From contig JAKJHU010000030.1 of the NCBI GenBank assembly GCA_022316685.1, forward strand, positions 15,642,018 through 15,706,017: a stretch of DNA of 64,000 nucleotides, written 5' to 3'. The notes beneath the pieces are model-generated. The model did no database searches and was not told the origin of the DNA. It saw nothing but the letters and a program-made list of their open reading frames with translations. Shown one piece after another: positions 47,246-57,000 of this stretch (position 1 is its first letter; each line of letters begins with the position of its first letter). The stretch comes from Progne subis subis (taxonomy: Eukaryota; Chordata; Aves; Passeriformes; Hirundinidae). The position numbers and the translations under genes were made by a program.

Positions 47246-47538
47246 TGCTGCCTCCGCTGAGGCATAGTGACCTGGTTCAGGAACAACACGGCAGCCACAC
47301 CCAGGCTGCTCGGGCCATTAGCTCACAGACACCAATGTGGTGGACAGCAAATGGCGTTTATTAACTGATTACATGGGATTATAAAACCTCTGTTTGCTAC
47401 ATCATATCCGTCTGCTTACGTTACAAATTACGTGTTGCTTAGCTTGTCAAGGACACTAACCAACTAAGTATTGAGGGAGGGGTTCTGTCTGCCCATACAA
47501 CGCGATATCTTCCGACCGCCTGTCCCTAATCTCCCACA
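47246..47538 (-). repeat. ERV-C 3' LTR
   Basis: 293 bp. Minus strand begins TGTGGGAGATTAGGG and ends GGAGGCAGCA. The complement of AATAAA at 47,356-47,361 is the polyadenylation signal. It is the pair of 50,469-50,766. Confidence 0.93.
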
Positions 47539-47552
47539 TTTCCCCCCACCTC
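47539..47552 (-). other. ERV-C polypurine tract
   Basis: Minus strand GAGGTGGGGGGAAA abuts the 3' LTR. Confidence 0.85.
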
Positions 47553-47663
47553 ATGATTAAGTAAAAAACCTATAAAAGTATAAATGTTATAAAAATGCAA
47601 AAGCTGTTAAAGTTAGTATAATAGGATACAAAAGTGATATAACATGTTAGTAATAAGTGCACT

Positions 47664-48215
47664 TCACGGTAATTGCAGGTGTTTGACAAATAGGATGTAG
47701 ACTTTCACTAAACGGCTTCTAACAAATGACACTAACTTGTTTAAAATGCAAGGCCCAAAAATCAATACCAAGAGTATCATGGTGAGAAGGCCTATTAGGG
47801 TGGAAACAAGGGTGGCCAGCCATGGTGACTGATTGAACCATGACTCAAACCATCCTTGTTGGGCCTCTCTCTCTCTCTTTCTTGGGGCTAGTTTTTCTCT
47901 CAGTTCGGCCATGGAGTCTCGCACAACTCTGGTATAGTCTGCATAAAAACAGCATTCTTCCCTCAAGGTGGCACACAGGCCTCCTTGCTGCATGGGCAAG
48001 AGGTCCAGTCCTCACCTGTTCTGCAGGACGACTTCTGAAAGCGAGGAGATAGATTCCTCCAGAGAGGAGATGGATTTTTCAATTCTCAGTAAGTCTTCGT
48101 CAATTGTCATTTGCAGCTGAGAAGGTCCTTGGTGTTGGGTCACGAGAGCTGAGACACCTGTGGCTGTGCCAGTGGCTCCTAGGCCAAGGAGCATTGCAAT
48201 GGTTATACCTGTCAT
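47664..48215 (-). pseudogene. ERV-C env: transmembrane subunit
   Basis: Read on the minus strand, one frame with a single internal TGA at 48,012-48,014 (AGG TGA GGA, probably a former CGA). It begins with a Gly/Ala-rich hydrophobic fusion peptide ([15 protein letters not shown]). Next come a heptad-repeat helix ([23 protein letters not shown]) and the gamma-type cluster with six residues between Cys and CC ([11 protein letters not shown]). The membrane anchor ([21 protein letters not shown]) and a short tail follow. This is a typical class I gammaretroviral fusion subunit. It is the best preserved Env segment in the window. Confidence 0.9.
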
Positions 48216-48298
48216 TACTTCTCTTTAGTGGATCTGGATGGTTTCTTCTAAAAAGCGATACATTTCTTCTTCTTGGTGATACAGGACTCTAGGAACAA

Positions 48299-48880
48299 TT
48301 AGAACTTGGACACAAAATCAGCAAGGCTATTGAATTTACCAAGATATACACAGGGGGTTAACCCAGATTGTTGACAGACCCACAATCCTGGTACAAACGG
48401 GACTGCCCACTTATCAGTCTTTTGGCTAGGTTGGATGAACTCAGCACAAATGTTTCCCATCTGCTTTGCTAAGGTTACATTGCCAAAGCACTTGCCTTGG
48501 CCTGTGACTTGACTCGGGGTAATTTCCCTCCGGGGGGTGTCCCACCTACAGTTGTGTGGATTATCTGCTGCAGAATACTCGAAAGGAACATCAAGGGCGA
48601 CACCCTCATAAAAAGGAGATTCTGCATTATAACATAACCAGCATGATTTTGTAAAGTTTGGATTGGATTGGTTCAACGACAAAAAGGTAGCATTTAACAC
48701 ACTAAGAAATGGATTGTAAGGATCTGACTTAGGTTTTTGGTAAATAACTAAAGGACTGGATGAGGAGGAGGTAACAGGTGTGGCCTCCCTCTTGTGTCTG
48801 CATGCTGTAAGATTCTGATAGGGTTCAATTGATTTGCACCAGTTACCAGAGGTAGTTGCTTTGCACAATTGCCCTCCCAC
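48299..48880 (-). pseudogene. ERV-C env: surface subunit, C-terminal part
   Basis: 193 codons on the minus strand. It has the CWLC motif (KSCWLCYNAESPFYEGVAL) and many Cys and N-glycosylation sites (NATF, NQSN, NFTK, NVTL). These fit the C-terminal half of a gamma-type surface subunit of the kind found in reticuloendotheliosis-like and type D viruses. The signal peptide and N-terminal half are absent: the sequence begins right after the capsid fragment. A frame change near 48,300 separates it from the transmembrane part, and no basic cleavage site is seen there. The first Met is not a real start. Confidence 0.88.
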
Positions 48881-48899
48881 TCTTATTTAAAAGCAATGA

Positions 48900-49229
48900 T
48901 CAAAAATCAGATCTGCAGGTTAGCTTTATGTCAAATGGGAGCACGTCATCCCCTCCAAAAACTCCATCAATGAGAGTAGAAACCATTGCTGAATTGATCC
49001 CTCTGTCAGTGATTGCTTTAACAATTGCTTGAACATCCTTAGGATTTACCGGTGAGTATGTTCTCTGGTTTTCACCTGCCCCCCCCAGTCGGACTGGAAA
49101 AGCCAGTGTGGCCGATGGACCCCAATCGGCGCATGCCATTTTTAATCTCCCTTCAGTCTGTGAGAGGAGCTCCTTCTTTTTCTGACTTCCCCTCAGCCCA
49201 AGTAGAAACATTGTTGTTACTAATTTCAT
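48900..49229 (-). pseudogene. ERV-C gag: capsid N-terminal fragment
   Basis: Minus-strand frame with AFPVRLGG, then YSPVNPKDVQAIVKAI and GINSAMVSTLIDGVFGGDD, recognisable as the capsid N-terminal domain of an alpha/beta-type gag. It stops at TGA near 48,900, just before env sequence starts. The major homology region, nucleocapsid and everything in pol are missing, so this marks the deletion junction. Confidence 0.82.
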
Positions 49230-49568
49230 ATACTGTTACTTCCTCTTTGTCAGAGCCAGAGCCAGAGCCGGCAGCAGAGGACCGGCTGTCCCAGTCCTCT
49301 GAGCTAGAGTCCGATTCAGAGCTGGAAGTAGACTGACTGGCTGCTTCCGGGCTCTGGAGCCTTTTGGTCGGGCTCCGACCCCGCCTCTTTCCCTCAGAGC
49401 TGGGACTGTCCTTTCCCTTTGGGCTGCTGCCCCTTTCTCTCAGGGCTGAGCCACCCCTTTCCCCTGGGCTTCCCCCGCCTCCTGCTTATCGCCTTAGAAA
49501 AACGTGCTTTTTGGCAAAGATTTTGACTAGGTTTAATTCCCCCTTTGAGTTCTCCCCCTTTTTGCCAG
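49230..49568 (-). pseudogene. ERV-C gag: spacer between matrix and capsid, frameshifted
   Basis: Minus-strand sequence rich in Pro, Ser, Lys and acidic residues, in more than one frame (for instance 49,394-49,618). It occupies the place of the p10-type spacer. No single frame joins it to its neighbours. Confidence 0.55.
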
Positions 49569-50345
49569 TTAGCACGAGTCTGCATTATCAAACAAACTGT
49601 CTTTGTTTTTGTTGGCAACAGGCACGCTATTTAAAAGACCTTCTTTGTTTTCTGCCTCCCCGTTATCTAACAAATATTCCAGCCCAACTGCATTCCTGTT
49701 CTCCCCCAGGGATTCAGTGCAATCCCTTGCCGCATAAGGTGAGGGTTCTTCCTCAGCACCCCCCAACAGCGATTCAGTGGCAGAATTCTTGGCAGCATTC
49801 CTGGCTTCCTCAGCTAAACTATCCCAAAATAATTTTGCCTGTCTTTTTCCTTCAGCAGGTAACTCTGGGCTTGAAGGCTTTGAAAGGAGCTTTTGCTCCT
49901 CTGAGTCTCTGCACTCGGCAGAATTAACCTTATCAACAGCTTGAACACAGTCATTGACCTTCAGATCACATTCTTTTACGCTCCGATAATCCTCTTTAAA
50001 AGTTCCCTCTGTTAGAGTTTGCATCGCAGCCCCCACACCAAGCTGCGGCATAAATCTTAAACAATTCTGTGCAGCTTTCCAGGTCTCCTGCTCTTGCAGA
50101 GCCTTTTGCAAAGCCTGCACAATTTTACCCCATGATTTAAGATGCTTTCCTGAGCCAGAAGACATAGTTTCTTCGGCTAGAGCTTTCGTGCATTGATCCC
50201 ATATATCTGGGTGGAGAATATCCACCGGTCGATCAATGATGTTAAGTTGCAAAAGCCTTGTCACTGCAAGGGTAAAATCTTTTGCTTTACAATCAATCCC
50301 CCACTGCTTATGCATCTGAGATACGACCTTCATGACAACTTCCAT
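49569..50345 (-). pseudogene. ERV-C gag: matrix and following spacer
   Basis: 258 codons on the minus strand from ATG at 50,343-50,345 (context GAGG ATG G). The N-terminal 90 residues resemble alpharetroviral matrix: MEVVMKVV, then RLLQLNIIDRPVDILHPDIWD, then KSWGKIVQALQKALQEQETWK. There is no MG start, so no myristoylation, as in alpharetroviruses. The remainder is acidic and Ser/Glu-rich spacer sequence. I see no PPPY. The ORF is intact to its stop, but downstream gag is broken. The leader with the primer site lies about 100 bases upstream. Confidence 0.83.
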
Positions 50346-50448
50346 CCTCCTCCCACGGGTCCTGGAGTGTCTTCCTCGCTAAGCTGGCCCAGCCGCTCGG
50401 CCTGTCGTTCACCCGTCCAGGCGATTCCCGCTCTCCCGGGCGATGTTC

Positions 50449-50466
50449 CCGGGGGTTTCGGCACCA
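50449..50466 (-). other. ERV-C primer binding site, tRNA-Phe type
   Basis: Minus strand TGGTGCCGAAACCCCCGG, two bases after the LTR end. The first 14 bases match the complement of the vertebrate tRNA-Phe 3' end, then two extra C precede the expected GGGA. It is best read as a tRNA-Phe site with a two-base insertion. Confidence 0.75.
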
Positions 50467-50468
50467 CT

Positions 50469-50766
50469 TGCTGCCTCCGCTGAGGCGTAGCGACCTGGTT
50501 CAGGAACAACACGGCAGCCACAGCCAGGCTGCTCGGGCCACCAGCTCACAGACACCAACCAATGTGGTGGACAGGCAAATGGTGTTTATTAACTGATTAC
50601 ATGGGGTTATAAAACTTCTGTTTGCTACATCACATCCGTCTGCTTACGTTACAAATTACGTGTTGCTTACCTTATCAGGGACACTAAACAACTAAGTGTT
50701 GAGGAAGGGATTCTGTCTGCCCGTACAACGTGTTATCTTCCGACCGCCTGTCCCTAATCTCCCCCA
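50469..50766 (-). repeat. ERV-C 5' LTR
   Basis: 298 bp. Minus strand TGGGGGAGATTAGGG to GGAGGCAGCA. Compared with the 3' LTR it has about 20 substitutions, a 4-base insertion (CCAA near 50,557) and a 1-base insertion. The complement of AATAAA lies at 50,585-50,590. It abuts the outer ERV-B LTR. Confidence 0.93.
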
Positions 50767-51089
50767 CGAGACTAGACGACTGCCGATGGCAAAGTAACAG
50801 AGTCTGCTCCCTAGCTTCAGATGGGCTTTTACAGCTTTTATTCTCAATCCTGCTGTGCTTAGCTGGACTGTCCCGATGGTTCGCCAATGCCAGAGAGACC
50901 TGGCCCCTCCCCTGTCGTGGCTTTTTCCCCCAGGCGCCGGGCCCAGAGGCACCACCCAGTCAGGGAGAAGTGGGAGGGGAAGAGTTAGGTTACATTTCAG
51001 CATGGGGGATGGGCAGATCATAGGACAGATACATAGAAGAAACATTACAAATCCTGATGAAATATAAACCCAATTAATGCATTACAACA
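50767..51089 (-). repeat. ERV-B 5' LTR, main part
   Basis: 323 bp. Minus strand starts TGTTGTAATGCATTAATTGG and runs to GTCTCG, where ERV-C is inserted. The missing last part is at 47,224-47,245. The complement of AATAAA lies at 50,837-50,842. It is followed on the plus strand by the GTGAAG duplication (51,090-51,095). Confidence 0.95.
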
Positions 51090-51095
51090 GTGAAG

Positions 51096-54000
51096 GACAC
51101 ATCTACAGCAGGGTGATTCAGCTTCCTAAAATGCTCTGGGTGCTGTGTTTATAAGCCGAAGGAAGAAGGGTCCTTTTCTAACTACTATATCCCTCAAATC
51201 AAGGAGACAAAAGTCCCTTGCTACTTCAGCTTATTCCTCTTGTGTTTTCTGATGTCAGAATGACAGAGATAAATATAATAGATGAAATGGAAAGTCCTGA
51301 AAGAATCCTGATTGCCATAGACTGATCTCACTCCCTCTTGAGGTCTCAACTGTTTTGATGCTGTTACTCCTGATTCATGACTATATAAATAAAAAGTAGA
51401 CCAGATCTGCTGCAGGTCCCTTGACTTTCCTTGCAGAAAATCTCAGGAGTGGAATTTTTAAAAAATGTGCATAGAAATCCCAGAACTTCAGTTCAGGTGA
51501 CAGGTCATCTGCACCCTTGGATCTGCTGCTAGATAGACCAACCAGTGTGTGTGTGTGACAGTGTCAAAGCTGTTACCTGTTGGAGAGAAATAGAGAGAGA
51601 TATGAGGTGGAAAATCCTCTTCAAACACCTGACATCAGGTTCTGCTCATGTAAACCAATGCTGACTTTTAAAAAACCCAAAGAATTATTTCTACATGAAT
51701 TTTTGCAGAACTGAGACCTTGGGATACCCTCTGGGGCAAGAATTCCTTCCTGCTTTGGCTTCTAATTCTTATAATTTGGTGCCAGTGTAATAAAAATAAC
51801 TCCTGAGATGCATCCTTTGGGTTCTTTGCCTGACACTTGTAGTTCATTGTCTTTTGGGTGAGATAAGGAGGTCAGATAGACTCACTGCTCTAAGTTCATT
51901 ACCTTGTTGTTTATCATGATAGAAAGAGTATATGCATCAGCAAAGCAAAACTTTCTTAAATTTCCTTAAAAAGTGCTGCAAGTGGCAGTTCCTCCCATGC
52001 AAATGTAAAGTTTAGACAAATTTCAGTGTTGTTGCTATCCACACACTTCCTTATGGGTACTCATATTTTCTTTCATTCTGTTGCTGGACTTTTTTGTGCA
52101 TAAGGCATTTTGTAGTTTTCATTATGTTTCCTTTTATGCATGCAAAGCCAAGAATTTGTGGTTTTGTCAGGTTCTGCAACTGGTATAAAATAAATTAAAT
52201 TGTCTAAGAAAGCCACTACCATTGGCTTCTTATCAAAGTATACCAAACATTTTGCACAACATGACTACAGTTTTGTATACTAAATTCTTAATACCAAATA
52301 GCTTTGCTAGACAGCAATGAAGCTTTCATTTTATTGCTTCATTTTGATTTACTTCTGTGCTCTGCAGAAAAAGCATCTATTCCCATTTTAACTCTGAATT
52401 TAACACCAAGAATTCTGGGTATATGGTTATGGTGCTCAGGATAAATTTGAATAAATAAATGTGACTAAGAGTGGAAAGATCTGGCTATTAATGAGCTGGC
52501 TGAGCCCTGCCTGATCCTATCATTAAAAGCAGCCACACTGTATGCAGATACTACAGAATTAGTCTTTGATTTTTCTTTTTAAAATCAGGTCTTCATCTTG
52601 GAAGCTACCACTGAAAAGTAGAGACAGTGGCGAGAAGTCAGAATTTCTGAAACCAAGCTGATTTTAGTCAGACAGTTTAGATGTCAAAAAGAACGAGCAC
52701 TGAAAATATAAGTTTTCCTCAGTTCGCCTACATGCATGATATGTCTAAGACTCCTGCTTTTCTGCATCCCTTTTCAAGTATAAGGACTGCCTATTTGAAT
52801 AGTGCATTTGGATTCTATTACCAGAATTGTGAAAGAAGCATGAAAAGTATTTTTCTTAATCAGACCTAAGAACACGGCTTGTGATATTTCTGGAAGGTAC
52901 CTGCAAGTCTGAATGCTTTTCAGTTTCTTTCAGTCACTGCTATTTGCAGCATCAGAGAGCACCTCTAGGAAAAGGCAATTATTACATTTTTCAGACTTGT
53001 GCCATAAGATATATGGATTGTCCTTTAGGCTAGCTTTCCACTGCTCTGGGATACATGGTTCGAAGTACAAGGTATTTCAAGATAAGGATGGATGAAGTAA
53101 CTCATAATCTCATGCTCTTCACTAAATTTAGAGAAGAATATCTCTGTGGTGTGACCCTGAATGGTTGATTTCAGTTCTCCTTTTCAGTGTGGAGTTAATA
53201 TGTTCCCTTGGGAAATTTTGGTACAGCAGTGGGGATCACACGGCCTTGGTGTTCAACAGGATGTTCAGTTTGAGCCTCGTATGATGCGTTTGCAGACTTT
53301 AAAATTCTGTTAATGTATATCATCCAAAACACAGGATTTTAATTTCCCTTTCTCACCTTTTTTCTCATATTGTTTCATCACTTCTGTTAATTCTTTCAAT
53401 CTTTTTTTTTTTTTTTTTTAAAGCCTGAATCTGCCAGCCAGGACCATCCCTCTGAGTCTGGACAAGCAACACTTTGTCAAGCCTGACACAACAACAATTC
53501 TGCAACAGTCTCAGATTTGCCTGCAAACTGAGTGCTGTGCTCAAACTAGGGAAAAAAAGGAGCTACAAGAAAGAGCTGTTATCTGACACAGACACAGCAT
53601 CAATCTTTTTTCCTTGCTTTTATGTAGTTTGCCTTATCTTCAAGGAAATGGAATCAGATTTTAACAAAAGCAACAACAGCTGCAGACCTTTATTCTGCTC
53701 TGAAGAAAGGGTGGTTGCCATACTTAGTGTCATTTAAAAGCTTCCAGGAGTGGTCTTACTTTATAACACTTCCTTTCAGCCAAAGAAAAATAAGAGTTGT
53801 TTGTGGATGCTTTACATTCTAAGCTGTTTTAACAACCTCATTAAGAAATGTTGGTAAGGATTTCTAGTAATGGCTGTTGCTTTAAAATACCTGCACTCAG
53901 AATATTGGACCATGTGTAATTTTTTAATTCTATAAAATTATAGGGCCAAATCAATATTTTTCAATCTCCTGAAAATTTATCATCCTGTTTAAAATGGCAC

Positions 54001-57000
54001 AATATTGTTCAAGCTTGGAATACCACATAAGCATCTCATTGGAGGCTGGATCCTACTTTGTACTTGCACTATATTAATGGGGCTATTCATGTCAGCGAAA
54101 TGAGAAACATTTGGCCTCTGGTAATGGCACGAACATCAATTATATATGTGAAACTTGGCTCAGTAGAATTATCTTACTTCTTTATTTCTTTTATTATTAA
54201 TTCCTCATCATATTTAGTAGCTTGAAGCATTTGAAAAATAAATGGTAATATACTGACCATAAAGGCTAAATGGGTAATGCTTTAATTATCTGGTGTCATA
54301 AAGCCAAGTCTTCAATAACCATGTATGAACACCTTTCGTTCATTTCTAATAACTGTAAACAATTTCCAATATTCATATATTCTGATTACTTGTCAAGTTT
54401 ATCAGCATATTCCATGACCTGATAGGCCATGCGGCTAATCTAAGAGCAATGTTATCATAAATTAATATATTCTCATGCTAGAGGGTCCTTTCTGATTATC
54501 TAGCATGATCTCTTGCATTTTAGAGGCCACAAACTGTCAACCACTCACATCTGTTTCAAGCCCACCTTTTGTGGCAGTCACTAAACCTCCACTTGCTCAG
54601 TGTTCTGCTGAGGAACACAGGATGAATTACCTGAACTTCATGGCTGTGACACAGCTCCATTGCAATCACTTTCACTTCACACTTGTCTCTGATTTAATCA
54701 AGAATTTGATTACACTGATAAGTAACATTTTTTTCATATTTTTCTCCAGTTCATGAGGATTTCAATCTACTTGTGAAGTGGTGCAAAGCAACTGTTGCCA
54801 GTGTTCACAGAAGTGAATGTCTTCACTTACAGATAGAAAAAAAGAGTAGAATTTAGTTAAGAAAGATTTTTCTGCCGATGGCTTCCTTTTTTTTTTTTTT
54901 TTTCCCTGCCCCAATTGTGTATAACACAAACACATAAAATTCAATTTAGAACAAGTGCTAAGTGGAACCTGATGAAAGGATGTTTAGCTATCATCCTTGA
55001 ATGTGTATTTGTACTGCTTCTGAAAGAACATAGCAGACAAGAAAAGCATTTGTTTAGAAATTTGAAGGCTCTGACTGAGCATCTGCTCAATCTGTTGCTG
55101 TGTCTGTTCACAGGGGAGTGGGTATTTTGCAACGATGCAGGGCAAGTGTGAGCCTGGGCTGGTTCTGGTTGGGTTTATTCACAGTGGCTACTGCCATAGT
55201 GGGGCACAGGCATGGCCCACCCTTGGCAAAACAGCCCAGAAAACAGGATGCACTGAGAAGACCTAGTCAACTTTTGATGCCTAGTTTAAAGCAACCAGCA
55301 GTTTAAACAGCTGTAGGGCCCTCTTTTTTTTAATGGAGTGTGGGGTGGGGTGAGGTTAGGAAGAGGAACTGCATATGTAAGAGTAAGGAATAGCCATTTT
55401 CTGTTTGGCTCAGTGATTTATTTTACAGTTTCTTATCTGACACTGGAGATTCTGATTTTACAGCACCCAGTTTTAGAGGAAGCTTCAGAAAGCCAGTGGG
55501 ATGTGTTTCAAATAGCCACAATCAGGGTGAGAGCAGATTTTTTTTTTTACTCTCTACTGTTTGCATCTCTTGCTCACAGATGTGAGCTGGCACTCTCTGT
55601 GTGATCACAGGCAGCTACACCTTAGCAAAGATATCTGGTGGGGTCATCTTCTCACCCTTGGAGGCCCAGCAACTTATGAGCTATTTTTATCATCAGAGAG
55701 TAATTCTCTCCAGGAAGTTGGATCCAACCAGGCTCTAAGACTCTAAAAGCTGTGGGAGTTATGCAAAGGCAGTGCTTGGCTGAACAGTCATAGGTTGGCT
55801 CATAGTAAGTTGCCAGAGGAATTACTTTGTGCCCATGGTACTGCTATATATGTTTTTGTAGCAGGCAAACACCAGCAGAAGGAGGAGGCACAAGGTGTGA
55901 AACTGGAATCACTCAGACTCCAGAGCAAAGCCAGCACTTAGCACTCAGGATGAAATTCTAGGATAGGTTTGTCACCAGCAGAATGGCATGGGGTAACACA
56001 CAGTATGCTGTCTTTGTCACTCAGGTGACAGTGCATGCTGGAGAAACTATGCCAATGAGAATCTTTTATGTGGTGGAGCTTGCTGCAAAGAAATCTGATC
56101 TGGAGCTGTCATGAAAACTCCCAAAGCTTTTCTTGCCCTGTCCTGGCTCAAAAGGCAGCTTTGAGTACAGAGGGCTCAGCTGGTGCAGCTGCAACTGCCA
56201 TGTGCTTTTTTGGTTTTGGGCAGCTGAACACTGATAGAGGCAGGTGTCTCTCACTTCTTGCAAGGTTTAACACTCCTTGCTCTGGGTGTTCATCCCTTTT
56301 TGTAGGCAAATGTCAAATGTCAGGGCTTACAGGGTGACCCTGTCTCTGCACCTGGGACAGGCTGATAGTATTTTTTCCCCCAGGAGTTTAATAATTTGTT
56401 AGTTTCTGCATCCCCCATTCACATCTGTCTCTATGGAAAAATGTAGTTATGCTTCAATTATTTGGTTTAATATTTTCCTTCCCTTACAAGGACACCAGGA
56501 ATATTTGCAAAAGGGAAAACCAACAAACTTCTCCCTTGAAATGCAGGAAACTGCATCAAGCAGGTTGCAAACTTCTATCAAGAACAAAGATGCCCATTCT
56601 CCAAACTCCCATGAAACTTCCATGTAACCTTCATCATACACTGCAAAAGTTGTGGCTCTGTCCTGTGTTACTCAGGTAATTCTACATGGCAGTGCACACA
56701 CCTGGCCTTCTTTCCTTCCCTTCCTTCCCTATCAGGAATAACAATAATTTCTCTCAGTCAGTAAAATCATTATTTAGATTTTGGGCTAATTTCTATTCTT
56801 CCTGCTCTTTAGCCACAAAATATTTTTTAATTGTTCCTATTTGTCTCCCAACATCATGGAAAAACTGAGAATTGATTTAAGCTTTTGGTTGGTTCACTAA
56901 TTCAGTCAGGTCAGGTATTGACTTGGAAGTGCTCATTCCTTCTAACCATTCATTTAATTCCTCTTGGTCTGAGCAGGACTAGCCAGTAAGTGTGGGCAGA

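Larger units (their letters stand above)
47246..50766 (-). mobile_element. ERV-C: short pol-less provirus with class II gag and class I env, nested in ERV-B
   Basis: Minus-strand 3.5-kb provirus with its own LTRs (50,469-50,766 and 47,246-47,538), primer site and purine tract. It sits in the U5 of the ERV-B 5' LTR. The 6-bp target duplication reads CGAGAC at 50,767-50,772 and CAAGAC at 47,240-47,245. Internally it has an alpharetrovirus-like gag start (49,569-50,345), a small capsid piece (48,900-49,229), then directly a gamma-type env surface and transmembrane region (47,664-48,880). The capsid C-terminus, nucleocapsid and all of pol are missing. It could move only with enzymes supplied by another element. 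The LTRs differ at about 20 positions (near 7%). Confidence 0.9.
40688..51089 (-). mobile_element. ERV-B: class II (beta/alpha-like) provirus without env, interrupted by ERV-C
   Basis: Minus-strand provirus bounded by exact GTGAAG duplications. Read on the minus strand: 5' LTR (split by ERV-C), primer site, leader, gag (myristoylated matrix, proline-rich linker, capsid, CCHC nucleocapsid), a protease region, RT with YMDD, RNase H, integrase, purine tract, 3' LTR. No env exists: pol ends at 41,261, and the 3' LTR starts 235 bases later. Excluding ERV-C the element is about 6.9 kb. The genes are heavily frameshifted. The LTR family also appears as solo LTRs at 5,615 and 19,651. Confidence 0.92.
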
